From DATJHM01 sp035493895 (GTDB lineage: Bacteria > Chloroflexota > Ktedonobacteria > Ktedonobacterales > Ktedonobacteraceae): a stretch of 64,000 nucleotides of DNA. Position numbers and translations under genes: made by a program. This document shows, piece after piece, positions 1 to 12,000 of the stretch. Position 1 is the stretch's first letter. Each line of letters starts with the position of its first letter. The notes beneath the pieces were generated by a model that saw nothing but the letters and a program-made list of their open reading frames with translations, ran no database searches and was not told the origin of the DNA. The DNA lies in assembly GCA_035493895.1 (NCBI GenBank), contig DATJHM010000287.1, positions 1-64,000 of the forward strand. The letters are read 5' to 3'.

Positions 1-3000
1 TGCTGATCTGTCGTTTCTGGCGCAGGGACAACATAAGCGACGAGACGCTTATCGCCGGGATGATCTTCTCGTAGGAGCACGACAGCATCCTGGATGAGGA
101 GATGTTGCTTGAGCACGTTTTCGATCTCCCCGAGCTCGATGCGATAACCACGGAGCTTGACCTGCTGATCGATGCGGCCAAGAAAGGTCAGCGTCCCATT
201 TTGCTGATAGCTTGCCAGATCGCCCGTGCGATAGAGCCGCGCTCCAGCCTCACGACTGAAGGGGTGCGGGACAAAGCGCGCGGCACTCAGGTCAGCTTGC
301 TGGAAATAGCCACGTGCGAGGCCAGCGCCGCCAATGTAAAGTTCACCCGCGACCCCAGGAGGAACGGGTTGCAGGAAGGGATCGAGCACATAGAGCTGAG
401 TATTGGCAATGGGACGACCAATGGGGATGCCACTGGTGAAGTGCTCGTGTGCTGGTACCTCATACGTGCAGCAACCGACGACCGTTTCGGTAGGCCCGTA
501 TTCATTGATCAAGCGGACATTGGGCGCATGCTCCTGCCAGAAGCGAACCTGTTCACCGAGCAATTCTTCACCACCCACAATGAGAGCCTGCGTACAGGTT
601 GCGGCCTGTTCAGGCGTGAGCCACTGATTGAGCAGGGTCAGGTGCGCAGGGGTGAGCTTGAGGAGACTGAAGTGTGGGCCCTGCTGCAAGACATCGAGGA
701 GTGCTTCGAGCTCGTGGGAGGGAGGCAGAAGCAGAACGGGACGACCGCAGAGCAAAGGCGTGAAGAGGCTGGTGACAGTGAGATCGAAGCCAAGGGGAGA
801 ATGGATGGGGGAGCCATTGCCCGCGTCGGCTTGATAGGCTGAGGTAGCCCAGGAGAGGTAGTTGACCAATCCCTGATGGGGGATCATGACGCCTTTGGGC
901 AGACCGGTCGAGCCGGAGGTGAAGAGCACGTAGGCGAGGTGCGCAGGCAGGATGGAGCAGGTGGGATTGCAGGTGGGGAGAGCCTGCAATTGGGGCCAGA
1001 GAGCCTCCAGGCAGAAGATAGGGGATTGATCTTCTGGCAAGAGGGCGCACAGGTGTTGTTGCGTGAGGACGAGATATGGTTGGCTTTGTTGGAGTAGTGT
1101 GCTCAGCCGCTCGCCGGGGAGGGAAGGTTCGAGGGGGAGATAGGCCCCTCCGGCTTTGAGGACGGCGAGGATCGCGATCACGAGTTCGGGGCAGCGTTGC
1201 AGATGGAGCGCGACGATGAGCTCGGGGCCGACGCCGAGTTGTATGAGCGCATGCGCGAGCTGATTGGCCTGAGCGTTGAGCTGCGCATAGGTGAGCTCTT
1301 GCTGCTGGAAACAGAGCGCAAGAGCGTGGGGAGAGCGCTCGACTTGAGCCTCGAAGAGTTGGGGGAGGCATTGCTCTTGAGGATACTCGTGCTCCGTCTC
1401 GTTCCACTGATACAGGATTACCTGCTGTTCTGCCTCATCAAGCGGTGTGAGTCGCCAGATGAGCTCTTTCGGCTCTTGCACAATGCGTTGGAGCAGAGAG
1501 CAAAAGTGTTCCTGGAAACGGCGAATCGTGCTGGCTTTGAAGAGAGCAGTATTATACTCGAACATGCCTCGTAGTCCATCTGCCTGCTCTTCCATAAAGA
1601 GCGTCAGATCGAATTTGGTCATGCCATTCTCAATTTCCAGGCTCTGGATGTGTAGATCCGTGAGCTCGACTGCTGGCATAGGTGCGTTTTGCAGGACGAA
1701 CATCACCTGGAAGAGAGGATGATGGCCCATACTTCTTGCAGGTGCCAGTTCCTCGATCAGAGCTTCAAAGGGCAGATCCTGGTGTGCGTAAGCTTCGAGC
1801 GTCGTGTTTCTGACGACCGTAAGAAGCTCACGGAAGCTCTGTTGAGGTTGAAGTTGATGGCGTAAGACCAGCGTATTCATGAATACGCCGATGAGCTTTT
1901 CGGTCTCCTCGCGAGTTCGATTGGCAATAGGCACGCCAAGAAGAATATCGCTTTGCTGGCTATAGTGATACAGAAGTACATTGAACGCTGCAATCAGTAG
2001 CATAAACAGCGTCACCTGTTCTTTGTGGGCCAGCCTGTTGAGCTCGTGAGTAAGCTCCGGTAGTAAGACGAAATGTTCTGTGCTGCCCTGGAATGTTTGC
2101 ATAGTTGGTCTTGCATAGTCGGTTGGCAAATTGAGAACCTCGGGCGCATCTGCAAGCTGTTTGCGCCAATAGGAGTGCAGGGCCTGTAGATTTTCTCCTT
2201 GTAATCTACTTCTCTGCCAGACTGCAAAGTCGGCATATTGTACTGTCAGGTCTGGTAGTTCTGCGCTCATGCCCGCGCATAAATGCGCGTAAAACGTCGA
2301 GATCTCCTGCACAAGTATGCCGCTCGACCAGGCATCGGAAACGATATGATGCATACAGAACGCCAGCACATGCTCGTCCGCACTTTGTCTGTAGAGGCAG
2401 GCGCGCCAGGGAAGCTCATGTGTGAGATCGAATGGCCGCATTGCCTCCTCACCTAAAATGCGTTGTACGTGCTCTGCTGTAGGCGCTGATACCGTGAGAT
2501 CAACGATTAGTAATGTGAAGTAGGTATATGGTTGGATGATCTGCACTGCCTGGTTGTTGTCAGTGCTGAAGGTGGTACGTAATGTTTCGTGGCGTTGGAT
2601 GACATAGTTGAGTGCCTGCTCGAGGGCAGATAGTGAGAGCTTGCCGCTTAATCGTACGAACACAGGAATAGTATAGGCCGAGCTATCGGGATTGAGCTGC
2701 TGAAGGAACCAGAGCCGCTGTTGCGCAAAAGAAAGCGGTAGAGCCTGATCTCGCGCCACAGGCAAAATTGGTTCTTCAGGTGGTAGATGGTGCTGTTCGC
2801 GTAACGCGTTTTCGAGGGCCTCAGTCATATGGGCCAGAGTCGCTGCCTGAAAGAGTGTTGGGAGTGGCAGATCCAGTTGAAAGGTTTTGCGAATGCGTGT
2901 GGCGAGCTGAGTGAGGAGCAGCGAATGTCCACCCAGCGCGAAGAAATTGTCGTGTATACCGACCGTATCGATTTTGAGTACCTCTTCCCAGAGGACACCC

Positions 3001-5990
3001 AGTTGTTGCTGGATAGGACTGCGTGTCGCAACAAAGTTCTGCTGTGTACTTCGTCGTTCTTCCGGCTCTGGCAGTGACTGACGGTCTATTTTTCCATTGG
3101 CCGTCAATGGGAGTTGTTCCAGCAAGACGAATGCTACAGGGAGCATATATTCCGGCAGGCGCTCACGCATGTACTGCTGCAAAATGCCTGTGAATTGTCC
3201 GAGGTTTGCTATTTCCCGGGCAGGGACAACATAAGCGACGAGACGCTTATCGCCAGGATGATCTTCTCGCAATAGCACGACGGTATCCTGAACGAGGGCG
3301 TGTCGGGCGAGCACATTCTCAATTTCCCCAAGCTCGATGCGGTAGCCACGAAGCTTGACCTGCTGATCGATGCGGCCAAGAAAGGTCAGCGTCCCATCTT
3401 GCTGATAGCTTGCCAGATCGCCCGTGCGATAGAGCCGTGCCCCGGGCTGATGGCTGAAAGGATGCGGGACAAAGCGTTCGGCACTCAGGTCAGCTTGCTG
3501 GAAATAGCCGCGTGCGAGGCCAGCGCCACCAATGTAGAGTTCACCCGCGACCTCAGGAGGAACGGGTTGCAGGAAGGGATCGAGCACATAGAGCTGAGTA
3601 TTGGCGATGGGACGACCAATGGGGATGCCACTGGTGAAGTGCTCGTGTGCTGGTACCTCATACGTGCAGCAACCGACGACCGTTTCGGTAGGCCCATATT
3701 CATTGATCAAGCGAACATTGGGTGCACGTTCCTGCCAGAAGCGCACCTGTTCACCGAGCAACTCTTCACCGCCCACAATGAGAGCCTGCGTACAGGTTGC
3801 GGCCTGTTCAGGTGTGAGCCACTGATTGAGCAGGGTCAGATGCGCAGGGGTGAGCTTGAGGAGACTGAAGTGTGGGCCCTGCTGTAAGACGTCGAGGAGT
3901 GCTTCGAGCTCGTGGGAGGGAGGGAGAAGCAGGACGGGACGACCGCAGAGCAAGGGCGTGAAGAGGCTGGTAACGGTGAGATCGAAGCCGAGGGGAGAAT
4001 GGACGGGGGAGCCATTGCCCGCGTCGGCTTGATAGGCTGAGATTGCCCAGGAGAGGTAGTTGACCAGTCCTTGATGGGGGATCATGACGCCTTTGGGCAG
4101 ACCGGTCGAGCCGGAGGTGAAGAGCACGTAGGCGAGATGTGCAGGTAGGATAGAGCAGGGAGGATTGCTGGTCGGGAGAGCCTGCAATTGGGGCCAGAGA
4201 GTCTCCAGGCAGAAGATAGGGGATTGGTCTTCTGGCAAGAGGGAGCGTAGATGTTGTTGCGTGAGGACGAGATGAGGTCGGCTCTGTTGGAGCAGCGTGC
4301 TCACTCGTTCGCCGGGGAGAGAGGGTTCGAGAGGGAGATAGGCCCCCTCGGCTTTGAGAACGGCGAGGATCGCGATCACGAGCTCGGGGCAGCGTTGCAG
4401 GTGGAGCGCGACGATGCGCTCGGGGCCGACGCCGAGTTGTATGAGCGCATGCGCGAGCTGATTGGCCTGAGCATTGAGCTGGGCATAGGTGAGTTCTTGC
4501 TGCTGGAAACGGAGCGCGAGAGCGTGGGGAGAGCGCTCGACCTGAGCCTCGAAGAGTTGGGGGAGACATTGCTCTTGAGGGTAGGTTTGTGCCGTCTCGT
4601 TCCAGGCGACCAGTATCTGGTGTCGCTCTTCTTGCGTGAGGGGTGACACCTGCCAGAGTTGGTATTCTGGATGCGCAATAAACGTCTCAAGCAACGTTTG
4701 TAGATGCCTGAGCAGACGCTGTATCGCCTCATCAGAGAAGCGTCGCCTATCGTAGTCAAGACGTATTAGCAAATCCTCACCTGGGATGGCCTGGATAGAG
4801 AAGGGATAGTTAGTGCGCTCGAGAAAGTGGGCATCTTCAATCGTCAGACTGTGTACCTGGTCTTGCATGTATTTATCCATGGGATAATTTTCGAATACCA
4901 TAATGCTATCGAAAAGCGAGCTACCTCGTGGCATATCGCTCCAGCGCTGAATTTGTAGAAGCGGGCTGTGTTCAAATTGCCGCTGCTCCGCCTGTTGTTG
5001 TTGAATAGTCTTGAGCCAGGGCAAAAGCGTTTCGTCATCGTGCATTTGTATCCTGGTCGGCAGTGTATTGCAGAAGAGCCCGACCATCGTGTCGATGTGC
5101 TCAATCTCTAGCGGTCTGCCGGAGACGACCGTGCCGAATATGACATCTTTTTTGCCGGTGTAGTTTTTGAGCAACAGAGCCCATGCGGCCTGAAGCAGCG
5201 TATTGACGGTCAGGCTCTGTTGCTTGCTAAATTGTTGTAGTGACTTGGTCAGTTGTGGGGAGAGCGCTATTTTTTGCGTTGCGCTCTCCTCCACCTGAGT
5301 CTGCCATCCGGTGTTATTCTGCTCGGCTGGTAGTGGTGTGGCGGTATGAAATCCTTGCAGGGTACGTTGCCAGTACGCTCTGGCCTGCGTCATATCCTGA
5401 CGTTGAAGCCAGGATATGTAGTCGCCATAGGGAGGGCAGGGACTGAACGCGCCGCTTTTTTCAGCCTGAAGCAGCTCGTAGAGGCCAAAGACCTCTTTGA
5501 GCAGCAAGCCACAGGACCAGCCATCGAGCAGCAGATGATGGTGACTCCAGAGAAAGTGATAGCTTTCATCTGCCAGCCTGATGAGATTGAGACGCATGAG
5601 CGGGGCGCGTGTCAGATCGAAGCCCTTCTCCCGATCAGCCTGGATAAATGTCTGTAACTGTTCTATCTGTTCCTGACGAGAGAAGGTTCGCCAATCGTGT
5701 TCGTGCCAATGCAGTTTTGCCTGACGATAGACGATCTGGAATGGTTCCTCGCGATGTTCCCAGTTAAAAGCGGTGCGCAGTATCGGATGTCGCTGCTGAA
5801 TCTCCTGCCAGGTACGTTGAAACGCGGCGACATTGAGATTCCCGTGTAACGTGACGCTGAGTTGCATGAAGTAGACCCCGGACTGCGGGGCATACAAGCT
5901 ATGAAAGAGTATGCCCTGCTGCATGGGTGCAAGAGGATACATATCCTCCAGGGCATTTCTGGTGATTTTGTTTTTGTTATCTATCTTCAT
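1..5990 (-). CDS. Non-ribosomal peptide synthetase, C-A-PCP-C-A (3' end beyond window)
   Basis: This is the second megasynthase of the lipopeptide line. The frame is open from the ATG at 5990 to the left edge (1996 codons), so the C-terminus lies outside the window. Domains by approximate residue: C 15-450 (YPLAPMQQGILF start, active-site HHLLLDGW); A 470-960 (FTSGSTGLPKG, NEYGPTET); PCP around 1020 (LGGHSLL); C 1070-1510 (HHIVSDAW, with Ala where the family has Gly); A 1530 to the edge. The first C domain starts like DCL condensation domains, which fits the epimerisation domain that ends the preceding protein. Both A domains give the ten-residue code DLTKIGEVGK, one step from the known Asn code DLTKLGEVGK, so both are predicted to load Asn. 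The start lies 11 bp after the preceding stop behind a GGGAAG ribosome site, so the genes are co-transcribed. No thioesterase domain is visible yet. NRPS identity is certain; substrate calls are by-eye inference. Confidence 0.97.
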   Translation of the reverse strand, partial: MKIDNKNKITRNALEDMYPLAPMQQGILFHSLYAPQSGVYFMQLSVTLHGNLNVAAFQRTWQEIQQRHPILRTAFNWEHREEPFQIVYRQAKLHWHEHDWRTFSRQEQIEQLQTFIQADREKGFDLTRAPLMRLNLIRLADESYHFLWSHHHLLLDGWSCGLLLKEVFGLYELLQAEKSGAFSPCPPYGDYISWLQRQDMTQARAYWQRTLQGFHTATPLPAEQNNTGWQTQVEESATQKIALSPQLTKSLQQFSKQQSLTVNTLLQAAWALLLKNYTGKKDVIFGTVVSGRPLEIEHIDTMVGLFCNTLPTRIQMHDDETLLPWLKTIQQQQAEQRQFEHSPLLQIQRWSDMPRGSSLFDSIMVFENYPMDKYMQDQVHSLTIEDAHFLERTNYPFSIQAIPGEDLLIRLDYDRRRFSDEAIQRLLRHLQTLLETFIAHPEYQLWQVSPLTQEERHQILVAWNETAQTYPQEQCLPQLFEAQVERSPHALALRFQQQELTYAQLNAQANQLAHALIQLGVGPERIVALHLQRCPELVIAILAVLKAEGAYLPLEPSLPGERVSTLLQQSRPHLVLTQQHLRSLLPEDQSPIFCLETLWPQLQALPTSNPPCSILPAHLAYVLFTSGSTGLPKGVMIPHQGLVNYLSWAISAYQADAGNGSPVHSPLGFDLTVTSLFTPLLCGRPVLLLPPSHELEALLDVLQQGPHFSLLKLTPAHLTLLNQWLTPEQAATCTQALIVGGEELLGEQVRFWQERAPNVRLINEYGPTETVVGCCTYEVPAHEHFTSGIPIGRPIANTQLYVLDPFLQPVPPEVAGELYIGGAGLARGYFQQADLSAERFVPHPFSHQPGARLYRTGDLASYQQDGTLTFLGRIDQQVKLRGYRIELGEIENVLARHALVQDTVVLLREDHPGDKRLVAYVVPAREIANLGQFTGILQQYMRERLPEYMLPVAFVLLEQLPLTANGKIDRQSLPEPEERRSTQQNFVATRSPIQQQLGVLWEEVLKIDTVGIHDNFFALGGHSLLLTQLATRIRKTFQLDLPLPTLFQAATLAHMTEALENALREQHHLPPEEPILPVARDQALPLSFAQQRLWFLQQLNPDSSAYTIPVFVRLSGKLSLSALEQALNYVIQRHETLRTTFSTDNNQAVQIIQPYTYFTLLIVDLTVSAPTAEHVQRILGEEAMRPFDLTHELPWRACLYRQSADEHVLAFCMHHIVSDAWSSGILVQEISTFYAHLCAGMSAELPDLTVQYADFAVWQRSRLQGENLQALHSYWRKQLADAPEVLNLPTDYARPTMQTFQGSTEHFVLLPELTHELNRLAHKEQVTLFMLLIAAFNVLLYHYSQQSDILLGVPIANRTREETEKLIGVFMNTLVLRHQLQPQQSFRELLTVVRNTTLEAYAHQDLPFEALIEELAPARSMGHHPLFQVMFVLQNAPMPAVELTDLHIQSLEIENGMTKFDLTLFMEEQADGLRGMFEYNTALFKASTIRRFQEHFCSLLQRIVQEPKELIWRLTPLDEAEQQVILYQWNETEHEYPQEQCLPQLFEAQVERSPHALALCFQQQELTYAQLNAQANQLAHALIQLGVGPELIVALHLQRCPELVIAILAVLKAGGAYLPLEPSLPGERLSTLLQQSQPYLVLTQQHLCALLPEDQSPIFCLEALWPQLQALPTCNPTCSILPAHLAYVLFTSGSTGLPKGVMIPHQGLVNYLSWATSAYQADAGNGSPIHSPLGFDLTVTSLFTPLLCGRPVLLLPPSHELEALLDVLQQGPHFSLLKLTPAHLTLLNQWLTPEQAATCTQALIVGGEELLGEQVRFWQEHAPNVRLINEYGPTETVVGCCTYEVPAHEHFTSGIPIGRPIANTQLYVLDPFLQPVPPGVAGELYIGGAGLARGYFQQADLSAARFVPHPFSREAGARLYRTGDLASYQQNGTLTFLGRIDQQVKLRGYRIELGEIENVLKQHLLIQDAVVLLREDHPGDKRLVAYVVPAPETTDQ
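23..1380. repeat. Near-identical adenylation-domain DNA repeat, copy in module 5
   Basis: This stretch matches 3221-4578 almost base for base at a constant offset of 3198 bp. It covers most of the second A domain of the leftmost NRPS gene, from upstream of core motif A3 to the late core motifs. Similarity drops sharply at both ends: bases 1-22 do not match 3199-3220, and the flanking C and PCP domains are much more diverged. This is the pattern expected of recent A-domain duplication or gene conversion. Confidence 0.9.
3221..4578. repeat. Near-identical adenylation-domain DNA repeat, copy in module 4
   Basis: This is the partner of the repeat at 23-1380. Antisense reading frames in the two copies also match residue for residue over long stretches (for example at 403-627 and 3601-3825), which shows how few substitutions separate them. 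Both copies encode the same Asn-type specificity code. Confidence 0.9.
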
Positions 5991-6001
5991 CCCACTTCCC
6001 C

Positions 6002-9000
6002 CTAATCCTCAATGGAAAAGCTCAGTTCGTCGAGTAATGTGTCAAGCTCGTCCTGCTCAAAGCTCATCTTGCTGAAATCTGATGGCGTATAGCCGCCTGC
6101 TTCGGGTGACTGACAATGGGCGATGAGGGCACGCAGGTACTCGGTGAACGCGTGTGCGAGCCGCGCAATGGTGCTGTGTGCATATTGTTCTTCACTATAG
6201 GTCCAATCTATATGTAGCTGTTCGTTGACGATATAAGCGTTGATTTCTAGCTGATGTCCTCGCGCAGCAAGAGCGCTATGGGCCGGTCCTATCGACTCCG
6301 TTGCCAATCCAAACAGGCCGGTCTGTGGTAGCCTTTGATCGAAGTGTCCCTGATAGTTAAAGATGACCTCGGCGTTCGGCAGAGCCTGCAATTGCTCCCT
6401 GTTCTCCTGATTCTGGTGCAGGTAGCGTAGCAGTCCATAGCCAATGCCGTGCTGTGGCACCTGCCGCAGTTGTTCCTTGATCGACTTGAGTGCTTTTCCG
6501 GGTTCGCTATAGAAGGTCTCGGTAACTTCGAGCAGCACAGGATAAATGGTGGTGAACCAGCCTGCCGTGCGGGAGATATCGATGGTTTCAAAGAGCTCCT
6601 CGCGCCCAAATCCCTCCAGGTCTATCAGTACCCGTTGCGTGTCGTTCCATCTGGCAATGCTCAGGGCCAGTGCTGTGAGCAAGACCTCGTGAATCGGCGT
6701 ATGGTAGCTTGCGGGTACGTCCCGCTGGAGAGCGAGCGTTTCGTTGCTCGCCAATGTCGTGTTGACGTTGCGCGCTGTGCCTTCGCTATTCTTTCCGTCT
6801 GGCCGCTCTATTGGCAATGGCTTGATGGTCTTGCGACGTGGATCGAGCCAGTAGATCATTTCCTGCTGGAGATCCTCTGTTTGTGCATAAGCTGCAAGTT
6901 GTGTGGCCCAATCTTTATAGGAGCTCGTTTTCGCTGGCAAGTGTACTGCGACTCCCTGCTGAAGACAGAGGTATGCCGTTTGCAGATCTTCGAGTAGCGG
7001 ATACCAGGAGATGATATCGATTGCCAGATGGTGAACGATGAGCAGAAGCCGGTCCTGTTGTTCGCCAAGATCGAAGTAGACAGCACACAGCAATGGCCCA
7101 TCAGCCAGATTCAAGTTTGCCTGGGCCTCGCCTGCCACTCTTTCCAGCGCTTGCAGTTGCTCTTCTCCGGCTAATCCCGAGAGGTCGACGCTATGGAACA
7201 CCTCATTCTCCTCGATGTCGAGGAAGATCTGTCGCCAACCGCTCTCCTCCTGCTGGTAGCGTGCGCGTAAACTATCATGTTGCTGCAATAGCTCCTGACA
7301 GGCCTGACGCAGGAGAGTATGCTCCAGAGGCTGTTTTACCGTTAAGAGCACTGCCTGATTCCAGTGCTGCCTCTCAGGATTGTCCAGCGCGAAGAACCAG
7401 TGCTGAATTGGTGTGAGCGGTACTTCACCTGTGACACGTCCCTGTTCGGCCTGGATTGCGGGGACGGTTCCGGCGACTGCCGCAAGCTGTGCGATGGTTT
7501 GATACTGGAAAAATTGTTTGGGACTGAGTTGCAGCCCGGCTTCTCTGGCCTTGACGATCACCTGAATACTCAGGATAGAGTCGCCGCCCAGCTCAAAGAA
7601 GTTGTCGTTCACGCCTATATGTTCGATGCCCAGCACACTTTCACAGATCTCGGCCAGAATGTGCTCGATCTCTGTGCTCGCTGCGGTATACTCTTGCTCT
7701 GACCGTTCGCTGTCTGGCGCGGGCAGGGCTTTGCGATCAACTTTGCCGTTTGGGAAGCAAGGGAGCGCGTCGAGCTGTACGATCAGGGCTGGGATCATAT
7801 AGTGTGGAACGCGTTCTTGCAGGTAGCGTTTGAGATCGTCGCCTGTGAGCTTTCCTTGCTTTTCGGGAACGACATAAGCAACCAGACGCTTTATCCCGGG
7901 ATGATCTTCGCGTATGCTGACGATGGCTTGCTGTATGCCTGGATGCAGATTGAGCTGTGCTTCGATCTCGCCAAGCTCGATACGAAAACCGTGGAGCTTG
8001 ATCTGCTGGTCACTTCTTCCCAGGTAATACAGACTACCATCTACCGTGTATCGTCCCAGATCGCCAGTTCTGTAGATGCGTGCGCCTGCTTCTTTACTGA
8101 AGGGATCTGGCACGAAGCGCTCTGCACTGAGCGCGGGTTGTCCTAAATAGCCTCGGGCGATGCCGATCCCTCCGAGATAGAGTTCTCCGACGGTTCCGAC
8201 TGGTACAGGTTGCATAAAGCGATCGAGCACATAAACCTGATTGTTCGCGATGGGACGCCCTATGCCGGGTTGCTTCCCATCGGGGGAGCATTCTGCGATG
8301 GTGGAGCAGACGGTGATTTCGGTGGGACCGTAGGCGTTGAAGAAGTGCCTGCCGGGTGCCCAGCGCGCTACAAGCTCTGCCGTACACGCTTCCCCTGCGC
8401 TCACAACCGTCTTCAGGGCTGGCAGATCGTTCTCGGGCAGGACTGCTAGCATGGCGGGTGGCAGCGTGACCTTGGTAATTGCCTGCTGGCGTAGTAGATC
8501 GAGCGGATCTGCGAGTACATCGCGTGGGGCAAGATAGAGCGTGGCCCCACTGATGAAGGCCATGGCGAACTCTGAGATGGAGGCGTCGAAGTTGATAGAC
8601 GCAAACTGGAGAATCCTGCTCTCGGCATTGATCTGGAAGGTGCGACTCTGAGCGAGAGCGAGATTGTAGAGTCCCCGGTGGGTTATCATGGTTCCCTTGG
8701 GTTGCCCGGTTGAGCCGGAAGTATAGATGATATAGGCCAGATTTTCCGGCGTGGTCTCTTGTTCAAGATTCTCGCTTGAATATCCAGCGATCCTTTCTTC
8801 AAGGCTGTCGAGGCAAAGCGTCGGCAGATCAGCCTCGGGAAGCTGATGTATGAGGTGTTGCTGCGTCAAGAGTAGCGCTATCTGCGCGTCGGCGAACATG
8901 AAACGCAGGCGCTCCTGGGGATAGCCAGGATCGAGCGGCACGTAGACTCCACCTGCTTTGAGTATGCCGAGAAAACCAATGATCATATCGAACGATGGTT

Positions 9001-12000
9001 CTACAGCGAGACCGACGCACCGTTCTGGTCCAATGCCGCTCTCTTGTAAGAGATGTGCTAACTGGTTGGCGCGCTGATTCAGTTCTCGATAGCTGAGCTG
9101 TTTCTGCGCGAAGACCAGGGCCGTGGCTTCTGGGCTGCGTTGGGCCTGGATCTCAAACATCTGTGATAGGCTCATCCCTTCTGGCAATGGCTGTTCTGTC
9201 AGATTTGAGATTTCCAGGAGGTGCATTTTCTCCGTCTGGCTGAGTGGAGAGAGTTGCCATAACTCCTGTTCGGGGTTAGCGACGATCTGTTCCAGGAGAT
9301 ACTGGAAGTGGGTGATCAGGCGTACAATACCGGGCTCTTCGAATAAATCTGTGTTGTATTCGAGCTCACCTTTGAGTCCTTCTTTCCTCTCTTCAAGGGC
9401 GAAGGTCAGATCAAAACGTGCAGTACCATTATCCAGTTCCACCTCCTGTAGCTCCAGGCGATGTTGCTCATCTGCTGGCAGCTCGAAAGTGGTGCGTGGC
9501 GTATTCTGAAGCACGAGCATGACCTGGAAGAGAGGATGGTGGCTGAGATTTCGCTCCGGTGCCAGTGTATTGACGAGGATCTCGAAGGGCAGATCCTGGT
9601 GTTTATAGGCTTCAAGAGTCGTTGTGCGTACCTGGTTGAGCAGGGCGCGGAACGTGTTGCGTGGTTCAATGCGGGTTCGCAAGACCAGCGTATTGACGAA
9701 GACGCCGATCAGCTTTTCGGTTTCCTGCCGCGTGCGATTGGCGATGGGCGTGCCAATCAGAATATCATCCTGCTGACTGTAGTGATAGAGCAGGGTCTGA
9801 AGGGCAGCGAGCAGAACCATGAACAGAGTGACCTGCTCCTGATGAGCGAGCGCTTTTATACGTGCCGAGAGCTCGCTGCTCAGAACAAATGGACGTCTGG
9901 CTCCTCGATAGGTCTGCATGGTCGGTCTTGGCTGGTCTGTTGGGAGATGAAGTAGGGCCGGTGCTCCTGCCAGTTGCATTTTCCAGTAGGCCAGTAATGC
10001 CTCAAGGCGGGACCCCTGTAGCCATTGGCGTTGCCAGAGCGCAAAGTCAGCATACTGTACCGGCAAATCTGCTAATGGCGAAGGACGCTCCTCGGCAAAG
10101 GCAAGATAGAGAGTTGCCAGTTCTTGTACCAGCAGTTCCGTGGACCAGCCGTCAGAGACAATGTGGTGCAATGTGAAGAGTAAGATGTGTTCCTGTTCAC
10201 TGATCCTGAGTAGGCTAGCTCTGATTGGTAGCTCTTGTGCGAGTCTGAACGGTTGTTGGGCCTCTCGTAAGATGAACTCCTGTAGTTGCTCTTCGCTAGC
10301 GTCACCGAGATCCAGCAGATTGAGTGTGAAAGGCGTTACCGGCTGTACAATCTGGACGGGCTGGCCTTGCTGTATGCTAAAGGTCGTGCGGAGGCTCTCG
10401 TGTCGCCTGATAATCTCCTGAATTGCCTGTTCCAGAATGTCTATCTTCAGCATGCCCTTGAGGCGTACCGGCGAGGGCATATTATACGCGGGACTTTGCT
10501 CATCTAGCTGCTGTAGGAACCAGAGACGTTGTTGCGCAAAAGAAAGTGGAAGTTCCCGCTCTCTCTTGACGGGGGCGAGAGGTTGTTCGTCGAAGATCCT
10601 TTCCTGCTCATGTAACGCACTACTGATCGCCCCGGCCATGCGTTGTAGCGTGGCTTCCTGGAAGAGCGTGTGCAAAGGGAGCTCGACCTGGAATGTGCTA
10701 CGGATGCGCGTGGAGAGCTGAGTGAGGAGCAGAGAGTGTCCGCCGAGCTCGAAGAAGTTATCGGTCAGACGAACCTGTTCGGTGGAGAGCAGATATTCCC
10801 AGAGGGTAGCCAGCTCTGTTTCGAGCAATGTCCTGGGAAGCTCTTCGACCTCCTCTCTTCTGGTGCGCATGGGTTTGGGGAGAGCTTTTCTATCTATCTT
10901 GTTATTTGGTGTTTTGGGCAGTTCCTCCAGAAGAACGATCTCTCTTGGTATCATATAGTCGGGTAATTGTGCGCGAAGGTGACTGTGGAGCGTTTGCAAG
11001 AGACTTTCTGCGTCTAGTCTCGCTTCTACTGTAGGCACGAGATAAGCGACCAGTTGTTGATCTCCGGGTGCATCTTCGCGCAGCACTACGACCCCTTCTT
11101 GCACGGCAGGGTGCTGTCGCAGGATATTCTCGATCTCTCCTGGCTCGATACGGAAGCCTCGCAGCTTGACCTGGAAATCAGTTCTCCCCAGGCAGCACAA
11201 TTGCCCATTTGCCTGATAGCGTGCGCGATCACCTGTACGATACAATCTCTCCCCAGGCTGTTGTGCGAAGGGATTGGGCACAAATTTTTCGGCTGTCAGC
11301 TCTGGTCGATGCAGATAGCCGCGTGAGAGCCCATCGCCGCCAATGTAGAGTTCGCCCGGTACGCCGATAGGTACAGGTTGGCTCTGTTCATCAAGCAGGT
11401 AGAGAGTCGTATTTGCGATGGGTTTGCCAATCGTGATCTCCGTCCCCGCTTCGATCCTGGTGTACGTGGACCAGATGGTCGTCTCGGTGGGCCCGTAGAG
11501 ATTATAGAGTGTGCTCTCTGGAGTGATAAGTTGGGTAGCGAGGTCCGCAGGCAGCGCTTCTCCGCCACAGAGCATTTTTAGTCCTGCTGGCGCTCGCCAG
11601 CCCGCTGCTAGTAACATGCGCCAGGTGATCGGAGTTGCTTGCAGAATGGTGCACTTTGTGGTTTCTACCAGCGTAGCAAGCGCCTCGCCGTCGATCACGC
11701 TTTCTCGTGGCGCGATGATCAGATGAGCGCCACTGATAAGCGGCAGCAACATTTCCATTGTCGCGATATCAAACGAAAGCGTCGTGATTGCCAGCAAACG
11801 ATCCTGTGCGCTCATGCCTGGCTCACGTTGCATGGCCGTGAGCAGATTGAACGCGGCTTGCTGGGATATCTGGACGCCCTTGGGGCGTCCGGTTGATCCC
11901 GAGGTGTAGATCACATAGGCCAGGTGTTCCGGCAATACGTTTACGCTGGGATTTTCCTGTGCTTGACTCTCCAGCAGGCCCTGCTCGTCCAGGTACAATA

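Noticed and set aside
102..842. 246-residue plus-strand open frame, with a 195-residue twin at 3300-3887
   Set aside because: Both are antisense to the duplicated A domains; their similarity simply reflects the DNA repeat. They have no ribosome site or family features.
610..1407. 265-residue Arg/Pro/Ser-rich minus-strand frame, with a twin at 3808-4569
   Set aside because: Out-of-frame shadow of the NRPS coding frame; composition is that of a shifted GC-rich gene.
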